Shown here: positions 56,636-64,000 of the stretch, one piece after another
Layout of the letters: each line of letters starts with the position of its first letter
Numbering within the stretch: the first letter of the stretch is position 1
NCBI RefSeq assembly: GCF_039555335.1
Contig: NC_092637.1
Location: forward strand, 9,623,872-9,687,871
Reading direction: 5' to 3'
Length of the DNA: 64,000 nt
Origin: Amphiura filiformis
Taxonomy: Eukaryota > Echinodermata > Ophiuroidea > Amphilepidida > Amphiuridae
Translations under genes and position numbers: made by a program
The notes under the pieces: generated by a model
What the model was told of the DNA's origin: nothing
The model's input: the letters and a program-made list of their open reading frames with translations, nothing else
Databases searched by the model: none

Positions 56636-56758
56636 CAACAGAAAATCATCCCTTTTTACTACAAATAAGGTGAATTTTTGCTCATAGATTTAAGTTGGAA
56701 CAATGTGTAGGTATTACAATTATGCCAAACAAAAAATCCGTTGTGTAAAAAATAAAGG

Positions 56759-57671
56759 TACAGGGTGTCCCAGAATGATACCGTGTTTGAACGAAATATC
56801 AAAAATATATAGTCAACAGTGTATCTAATTTTAATAAGTGCAATACAATGCCACACATGTCTCCTACTTATTTTGTGACTTTCATGGAAATAGCTTGATT
56901 CTTTTTGGCGTGACATTGCTATTACTGAAAATGGATGAAAACTGCATGTGTGTAATTTACAGTGCAAGGGCATAACACATGGATCCTTTATTACCACCGT
57001 CCAGCCGCACTGTGCAATACATTGGAGAAATCCTACATTCTTTGATAGGAAATACACCAAATTTGGCACAGATGTAGAGCTTTGAATGCTAAATAATTCT
57101 TGATATGGGATTAAGTGAAACATTTCAATATGACATCAGGTATTTAGGTTAAAAAACATACTTTTTATGTGATTTTTATCACAATTTTCACCCAAAAATG
57201 TCATTATTACAGAGGATATAACTTCCTCAAGGTTCCTCCGCAGTAAATTTTAATCTTCTTCGTTACGTAGCTGTGGGTTTGCCCGTATACTGTGGAGTAA
57301 ATGCATGCTGTAACAAATCCCATAACAATTCCATACAATGATTGCTTCATAACGTCATAAATAAACAACAGATATCGACTATTTAGTAGAAGTAAGAACC
57401 GGACACAGCAATGTACTGCATAACATTACTTTGTGCTGAACCGTTAGTAATTTTACAGATTTTCAAAACAGGTTGCTTTGTCAAAACTTGGAATTCACCA
57501 TTTTACGCAATCCTCTCTAACTTCTACTAGAAACGTCCAACTTTTAAAATCTAAAAAAGCCGAGAAAGCTAAATGTATGTAGAAATGCAAAACAATATGA
57601 CCAATAGAAATGCTGTTCATACATAAAAAATCCCATCTTTCTCGGTACAAATCATTATGGGACACCCTGTA
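56759..57671. mobile_element. 913-bp Tc1/mariner-type MITE
   Basis: Ends CAGGGTGTCCCAGAATGAT and inverse (atcattatgggacaccctg), flanked by TA at 56757-56758 and 57672-57673. A 154-codon minus-strand frame overlaps its left part and has no transposase motif. It sits in intron 1, about 140 bp before exon 2. Confidence 0.75.
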
Positions 57672-57809
57672 TATTCTGAAAAAAGATCGTACATTAAGGC
57701 TTTAACAAAGAAGGACCATACATTAATAATAATACAATTTAGCAAAATATGTGTATGAAATAATGAATGAAATAATGTTCCTCTATACAAAATGTTCCTC
57801 TGTCCACAG

Positions 57810-58124
57810 ATCCCGGTGGATTTATGCTGATTAGCGACAGAGGTAGGGGTAGAAGACGATCTACTCCGATTCCGCGGAAAATATATACTGCACCCATTCT
57901 CGAGAGTATATCAAGTGATGACAAGGTGGATTTATCTGTTACTACAGTCAGACCTTTCACCAGTATTGGTTTTCATCAGAAAACCTCTACACTGCTGTGG
58001 GCAGAGGCTGGCGTTCAGGCAGCTTCCCCTACTCTACCACAACTTAACCGTTTACCAATCGATCCATGTTACACGGATGGAAAGACAACGTTCTTGGAAG
58101 GTTGTCTCAAGCAAGGTTCCGTAG
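57810..58124 (+). CDS. Calx-beta receptor exon 2 (first propeller part)
   Basis: A 315-bp exon with acceptor TGTCCACAG and donor G|GTGAGT, phase 1 at both ends. It reads DPGGFMLISDRGRGRRRSTP after completion of the first codon from exon a or b. It then runs through hydrophilic strands to PIDPCYTDGKTTFLEGCLKQGSV. This looks like the opening blade of a YWTD-type (LDL-receptor class B-like) beta-propeller, which mediates protein contacts outside the cell. Two Cys near the end (CYTDGKTTFLEGC) may form a disulfide. Intron 2 (58125-60221) follows. Confidence 0.75.
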
Positions 58125-60221
58125 GTGAGTGCTATTTTTTTTGTTATGAATACCTGAATCAATGTATGTCTGCATTTGATGGTATTTTCTCCTGTGTGAA
58201 TACCCGAGGGGGGGGGGGGTACGCACCATACACACCTCCATACACAAAGTTGGATTCCTTTAAATGTGAGTACACGCATAATATTGTCTTTTACAATACA
58301 TCATTTTGATGACATATTCTCCCATTTTAGATCACCAGTATACCCATTTAGACTTGGGGCCTGGGGCTAAATACATACCTAGAAGAAGCAGTAAATATGT
58401 GAAATAAAGGATTTAAATTGTAATTTTACAGTTCCTAAAGGAACTGCATTGGCTTCCTGTCACACAAAGAATTGTTTTAAAACTTATATTGACTGTATAT
58501 AAATGTAATAATGATATTGCTCCGTCATATTTATCTGAACTCAAGTTCAAATTATGTTCCCACTGGTACTCTTCGATCTAAAAACATACAACTTCTTCAA
58601 GAAACAAAATCCAACTGCACATGGGGTGACAGATCATTTGCAATTGCAGCTCCACACAGTTGCGTAACTGGGATTTTTAAGGGGGGCAGCCAAACCCACC
58701 AAAAAGGGGAGGTGTGGGTAGTTCGTTGTACCTGCCAACACCCCCACCACCACCCTAATCAATAAAAAATGCACTTTTCAGAGTAAAACTATCAAAGAAG
58801 ATATAAAGTAGAAAAGAACAATTAACAAAAACACCAGTATCATGTTAAACTGTTAAAACTTCATACGATATTTGAAGTCAAAGCACAGTAAATCGGCATT
58901 ATCTGGTTGCAATGCCGACAATTTTCGGTTGTGGGCACGCACTACAAGAACGTGTTGCATGAGCCTTCAAGATTCCATTTTTTGACTTCTCTTGTAGGCT
59001 TGGCCTTTTTATTGTTATTTTATCTAATTTTACTTGTCTAATTTATAATTTACTGCTACTGTAGGCGCTTTTTGCAGTTGTTTTGTGCATAGAACGGAAT
59101 CTCTCCCTCCCTCTTTTCTCCTCTCTCCCCACCTCTTTTTCTACTCCTATCCCTTTCCTCTGCCTCTCTCTTTTCACAATGCACTGGGAGAGTGGGGCCA
59201 AAATCCGCGAATGTTCACGGGGGGGGTTGGCCCTCTTCAGCCGAAAGTTACACCACTTTGAGGTGTTTAATGTATAGGGATTCCTATTCATGAGAGATAT
59301 TGTTTAAGGTATGTAGATTTAAAGGGGGGTATAAAGTTATTTCAAACTGTCCTCACTTATATGTAGGGAAGCATGTCCACACTTGTATAGCTTTTCAAAT
59401 ACATACACATACATGTCTACATGCACGTGGACTCTGGTTATCCCACACTGAATAGAAGAGCTTCCAGATTTAATTTCGGCCTGTCGTTCACAACAATTAT
59501 AGCCGCCTTGTATGAAAGCAACATTTTCCCATGCTTAACTCAATCCAAAATATGAACGTCTTTGTTAAGGTAGTCAGTTGTTTTATTATTAGAAGCGTAG
59601 AGCTCCATCATAGGGCAAGGTACACTACCATATTCTTGAGTACAAGTTAATAATAATTGAACCATGGTCCATTCATTAAAGCCTTATTTTAACATTTGCT
59701 GCGCCTTGAGCTTTTTTCAAAATTCTGTTTTTAAACGATTTTATAGTACTTTATTAATATAATATACCATGCAAAAGACTTTATGAGCGTAGTTTTGTAA
59801 AAATCAAGGTTTGTGAATAAAGCGCATGAGCCGGTATTTAATTATAACAATGGAAATTTTAGTCGAATGCGTACATGATGTTCACAAGACCCTACGTATA
59901 TGGCGTGCGGGACGGTCATACACACATCAGAGGACCGTGCCGTAGCCTGACCGACTGAGTGACACGCGTTGGCGACATCGGCGCTGATAATAAATTCCAC
60001 GTCAGTTTTAGTCTTAGTAAAAGCCAACATTTTGTGAAAAAGAAATAGCCTACCAATTTTTTTTAATGAAAATATTGCAATATGGCTTTAAATAATTATA
60101 AAAAAAATAATACAGATAAAAACTACTTGTCAAATTTTCCTAATTAAAATATAATATTCTAAAGTATACTTTTCAGCATCTCTAATATCACTTTTTATTT
60201 GATACAGATATAACTATTTAG
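58125..60221 (+). other. intron 2 of the Calx-beta gene
   Basis: The donor is GTGAGT at 58125. The preferred acceptor is TTTAG ending at 60221, because it restores phase 1 and gives AIAVDEAKT; the alternative GATACAG at 60207-60209 runs into a stop at once. The intron holds a LINE scrap (58436-58665), a G-rich repeat scrap (58663-58750), a G10 run near 58207 and a CT-rich tract (59100-59175). Confidence 0.6.
58436..58665 (+). pseudogene. LINE reverse transcriptase C-terminal scrap
   Basis: Frames with KELHWLPVTQRIVLKLILTV, SYLSEL and, shifted, LRSKNIQLLQETKSNCTWGD and SFAIAAPHS match the C-terminal end of L2-type LINE proteins. Too short and broken for function. Confidence 0.75.
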
Positions 60222-63124
60222 CAATTGCTGTTGATGAAGCAAAAACCATCGATTGTATTGGGCAGAACGGTACGTTGCCGGGGATGGTACTACATCTCAT
60301 GCAATATGGACGGTATATCTTTACAGTGACAACGCCGATGAAGACAAAATTAAGCTCTATGACGATCCCTATTCGAACAATGATGTGACTGCTGAGATCG
60401 TGGACTTAACATTAAACCCGACTACTCAACAACTTTATTGGGTATTAAACACCGGCACAGCAAATACAGCATTTACCAGACGAGCTGCGGCTGACGGCAG
60501 TGGGATTACTGCATCAAGGGAAGACTCGGTTGATTCTAATGGCGTTGTAGGAATTGAACTAGACATTACTAATGGGAACATCTATTGGCAGCATGAAACC
60601 AGTTGTCAAATTGATCGGCTCAATATCAATGATTTTTCATCCGGGTCACCAACTCAGCTGTATTCTGATGTTTCTTGTACATCCGTTGATTTTTTTCTGT
60701 CTACAGCAGAGGGCTTTTATATGTTAGACAATGCTGACACGTTAAGCCAAATTCCTTTGTCAGGTAGCTCGGAAACAGAAATAATCAACCCTTTAGGTCT
60801 TGAGGACCCAGACGAGATGATTTTTGTTCCAAATTGCCCTGTGGGAACTGAAATATCTTTTATAGCTTCCGAATTTAACACGTATGAAGGTGATACAAAT
60901 TTTACCGTCGGGGTACTGCGATCAGGTGCACCATGTTACGGCCCGAGTGTCCGTTTGGTTAATTTTGTCGGCACGGCTTCACGGCCTAGCGATTATTCCT
61001 CAATTCGTAATGGAGGAGCCGAATCCGTAGACAGTCAAACAATTCGGTTCCAAAATTTGCAAAGTTTGTTCACTGTGCCTTTTAAAATATACGCCGATGA
61101 GCGTACTGAAGGTAACGAAACTTTCATAGTAGAATTAGCCGATCCTTCCCCGTACGCATCCGTTAGCTTGGGTGATATTACCAGGGCTGTAATAACTATC
61201 ATTGACAAATCCAGTTACATCCAGTTTGTTCAGAGCACGTATGAAGTCCGCGAAGGTGAACCGACCCTGATGACCATCACTCTCGAGAGAATTGGCAATC
61301 TTGAAAACTCTGCAAGAGTGAGTTTAGTTGCCACACCAGGAACGGCAATGGCAGGTGACGACTATGATCCAAATATCGCCGACGTGTCCTTCAACGCATT
61401 TGAATCTACAGCCACAACCGTTATATCTATTACCGACGACGACGTACTTGAAATGGATGAAATATTTCAAATTTCTATCGTTGAACCTCAATCACAAGGT
61501 CAAAGCAGCACAGAAGTCCTGATTAAAGATGACGAAATCGGATTCACTTTTCAGCAAGATGGTTACGAATTCAACGAAGATATTGGCCAAGTAATCATAC
61601 CTGTTGAGCGGATTGGATCAACAGAGGTAGAAGGAAGTGTTGATATTACGTTCCATGATTCCAATGAAGACTATACAGCCATGATTGGAGAGGACTTTAC
61701 CCAGTTTAACCCCATCACACTCACGTTTGCCCCTGGACAGTCTGTTGTTGATATCAACGTATTCATTACAAACGACAACCAATACGAAAGTACCGAGTCC
61801 TTCCAAATCTCGATAAGTGACCCTCAACCAGAAGGATCAGATGTTATCATCGCTACTACAACTGTGAGTATACTAGATGATGAGGAAAATATCCGATTCG
61901 TTGAAAACCAAGCAACTGCGCGGGAAGGTGAAACCACTATAGTTCGGCCTCAACTTATTCGTGACGTAGCTCTGAAAGAAACAAGCGTTCTCATTACTTC
62001 ATGTGAAGCTTACAGAAGTGCTGTAGGCGGCCAAGACTTTGTCCCGATTAACTCCGCTGTAGTGAGATTTCTTTTAGGGGAGACAACTGCGTACACACCA
62101 GATGTAATCATCCTCAACGATAACATTGGCGAAGTCTATGAGTCTTTCAGGCTTGTCATAACTTCACCAGAGCAAGGAGCTCTGAAGCAATGAAGATATG
62201 ACTAATGACATTTACATTGGTATAATCGATGACGATGGAGCTACGCATAGGTTTTCATCTTCAAACTACGTTATTCCGGAGTATTCTGCTAATTTGAAAG
62301 TTCGAATCAACCAGGAGGGCATACCTTCAGATGACGATCAACAACGCATAACTCTGTCTGCAATAAGTGGCTCTGCAACAAACAATCAAGATTTCGTTTT
62401 TAATGGTCCACGTAGACTCAATTTTGGTGACACAGGTTATACCGACGTTCTGATACAGATTGTTTCTGACAACGAATACGAGCAAGGCGGCGAAACCTTT
62501 ACCCTTCAACTAACTAACGATAATGGGGATATCCTCGATACGGCTTCCGTAACCATCCAGGATGACGATCGTCCACCTAATCCTCCACAACCACAGTCCT
62601 ATTACTTCAGAGAAGATTCAATCACTGTGGTGGAATCCAAGGGAGAGATTCGAGTTGTCGTGTTACGCACTGAGCGATCCATACCTGCTATAATTTTGAT
62701 TGAAACCGTGACTGGATCTGCCTTGCCAGGTGATGATTATTTCCCTCTCAATCAGTATCCGTTGAAATTCAGCGCTGGTGATCTTATGGCTGAGAAAGTT
62801 ATCTATATCGTCAATGATGAAGATGGTGAAGATACAGAGACCTTCCAGGCTGTGTTGTTATCCCCTACTGATGGCGGATCTATTACGGGTGGCCCATTGA
62901 TCGTTACCATAACCGACGATGATGAAAGCACCGATAACGCTTTATCCACAGCGGCTTTGATCGGTATTATCGCGGGGATATTAGGGGCTTTGATCGTACT
63001 GGCGGTAATGATGTTTATATGTTATATTGCGCTTATACGAGGAGCAGCTAATGGCCGACGCACTCCCAATGCAGTGCCACCTGTCCAATATAACAGGGGA
63101 TACGGGCAACCTATAACTTATTAA
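60222..63124 (+). CDS. Calx-beta receptor last exon: propeller, six Calx-beta domains, transmembrane helix
   Basis: A 2.9-kb exon encoding most of a single-pass surface protein. After AIAVDEAKTI come propeller repeats (LYWAER, QLYWVLNT, GNIYWQHE) to about 60840. Six Calx-beta domains follow, each about 100-115 residues ending in an acidic DDD/DDE turn (last ones QDDDR and TDDDE); such domains bind calcium in exchangers and adhesion proteins. One membrane helix (AALIGIIAGILGALIVLAVM) leads to a tail of about 35 residues with several Tyr. The frame is broken twice: a one-base loss near 60250 and a one-base gain near 62185, inside domain 4. The three pieces are otherwise open over about 960 codons, so assembly errors or very recent damage are equally possible. 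Confidence 0.85.
60249..60252 (+). other. frameshift 1 in the Calx-beta gene
   Basis: The frame giving AIAVDEAKTI must shift by one base to reach LYWAERY. Sequence here is accatcgattgtattgg. Confidence 0.65.
62176..62200 (+). other. frameshift 2 in the Calx-beta gene
   Basis: Domain 4 reads SPEQGALKQ then stops; one base earlier or later the other frame gives NEDMTNDIYIGIIDDDG, which completes the same domain. Sequence here is gctctgaagcaatgaag. Confidence 0.75.
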
Positions 63125-64000
63125 ATCTTTACGATGTTAGTAGTATACATCAAATAAGAAATTTAAACTGGTCAGTGACATTCACACATTTTGGATCCAT
63201 ATAATTTCAGAAAAAAACATTTTCCTTCATCAGCGATTTAATGCTGAGGCAGCAGCCAGAATCTAACCATAATTCTCTATATCTGTATCACGTGATCGAA
63301 TATGGATTAAGTCGCAAATTTTAGGAGACTGGTTCAAGATCCTTGTTATTGCAAAGCTGAAGGTCGACTGAGATTGATTAATGAGTCTGCACTTCCTCCC
63401 TCCCCCTCCTCTTATTGATTATAGCTTCAGTTACATTTTTAGCAGTAGCTTGTTTTCTCTCATGGAGAATATTTTAATTAGAGAATAAAGGTATTTTTGT
63501 AGCCGTTGGAGTGTATCTCTCCTCTCATATTACACGGGCGACATCATTATTTTAAGTAAAACAACGAGGCGAAGCCGAGTTGTTTTACGCCAAAAATAGA
63601 CCATGTAGACCTAAAATCAGTACTACTAATCTCGTAAGAGTAGTGTTTGTAAGATACTAATATTATCATTTTAATAGCAAGACGAAGTATCGTGTATGTA
63701 CAGGAAAGAGTATGTTGCAAATGCGACTTGCTTCATAGACATGCCGATTTAGTTGTATGTAAATTGTCACAAATATGAATAGAAATATATACTCTTGTGG
63801 GCATGGAAATATTTGGTGTGTTGTAGACAAAATATTAAGTATTAATACTTGCATGAAATGTAGCGGAATTATTTATGAGTGATATAAAAGAAATGGTAGA
63901 TTTATAGCTGTGAAAGATGAAAGATGTATTGTTTATCCTCATTCACCGCACAGGCTCGAGAAAAGGAGCAATCCATCTTGCACCTTGTGATTATACTTGG
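63125..64000 (+). other. 3' flank of the Calx-beta gene
   Basis: The stop TAA ends at 63124. An AATAAA at 63484-63489 is a possible poly-A signal but lies within a MITE half-copy (63480-63600, related to 54522-54677, with a GTAAAACAAC/GTTGTTTTAC hairpin). No further gene is seen before the window ends. Confidence 0.45.

Noticed and set aside
56659-57123. 154-codon minus-strand frame
   Set aside because: It straddles the end of a TIR element and shows no transposase motif or domain; the element is found as a non-coding MITE.
59842-60030. Minus-strand 62-codon frame upstream of the last Calx-beta exon
   Set aside because: Lies within intron 2, on the opposite strand, without domain or splice support.

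Overview
The window reads as nuclear DNA of a marine invertebrate deuterostome, most likely an echinoderm and possibly a hemichordate. It is AT-rich and intron-rich, dense in short inverted-repeat transposons and strewn with the hexamer AGGCCT inside TAGGCCTAC-like contexts. It also carries a foldback element with 15-bp tandem repeats in its arms, of the kind described as TU elements in sea urchins. The species is an inference; nothing in the sequence names it.

Left third (about 1-21.4 kb, minus strand): part of an ankyrin-repeat gene. Five clean 102-bp exons each encode one 34-residue ankyrin repeat, phase 0 at both ends, and a divergent 117-bp exon lies upstream at 21.3 kb. The exons sit in a tandemly duplicated exon-plus-intron unit whose second ankyrin exon has decayed in every copy. 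Because introns of different copies align with each other, they give natural empty sites. These fix the ends of several insertions: a 4.2-kb TTAA element (1.87-6.06 kb), a 2.1-kb element flanked by CC (7.14-9.23 kb) and a GC-rich TAA-flanked element (9.58-10.56 kb). A 2.4-kb foldback element (11.45-13.84 kb, 9-bp target duplication) with a nested 8-bp-duplication MITE lies in the same intronic DNA.

Middle (21-41 kb): mostly non-coding, with many palindromic MITEs, a decayed unidentified coding stretch (23.2-23.9 kb), a hammerhead-like three-way-junction hairpin (24.4 kb), a possible signal-anchor first exon (33.7 kb), and a Ty3/gypsy LTR retrotransposon (35.65-40.56 kb, minus). The retrotransposon has almost identical LTRs but a broken, integrase-less coding region that ends in a chromodomain.

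Right (42-64 kb): an intact single-exon class A GPCR (minus, 42.0-43.1 kb) and then a plus-strand gene that fills the rest. That gene encodes a secreted-start, single-pass membrane protein with a YWTD-like propeller, six Calx-beta domains, one transmembrane helix and a short tail. Its first exon (signal peptide) and the DNA upstream of it are present four times between 45.0 and 52.5 kb, two copies intact and two decayed. Both intact copies have the splice phase needed to join the next exon at 57.81 kb. The large last exon carries two frameshifts, which may be assembly errors or real damage. LINE, SINE and foldback insertions separate the first-exon copies and fill the introns.
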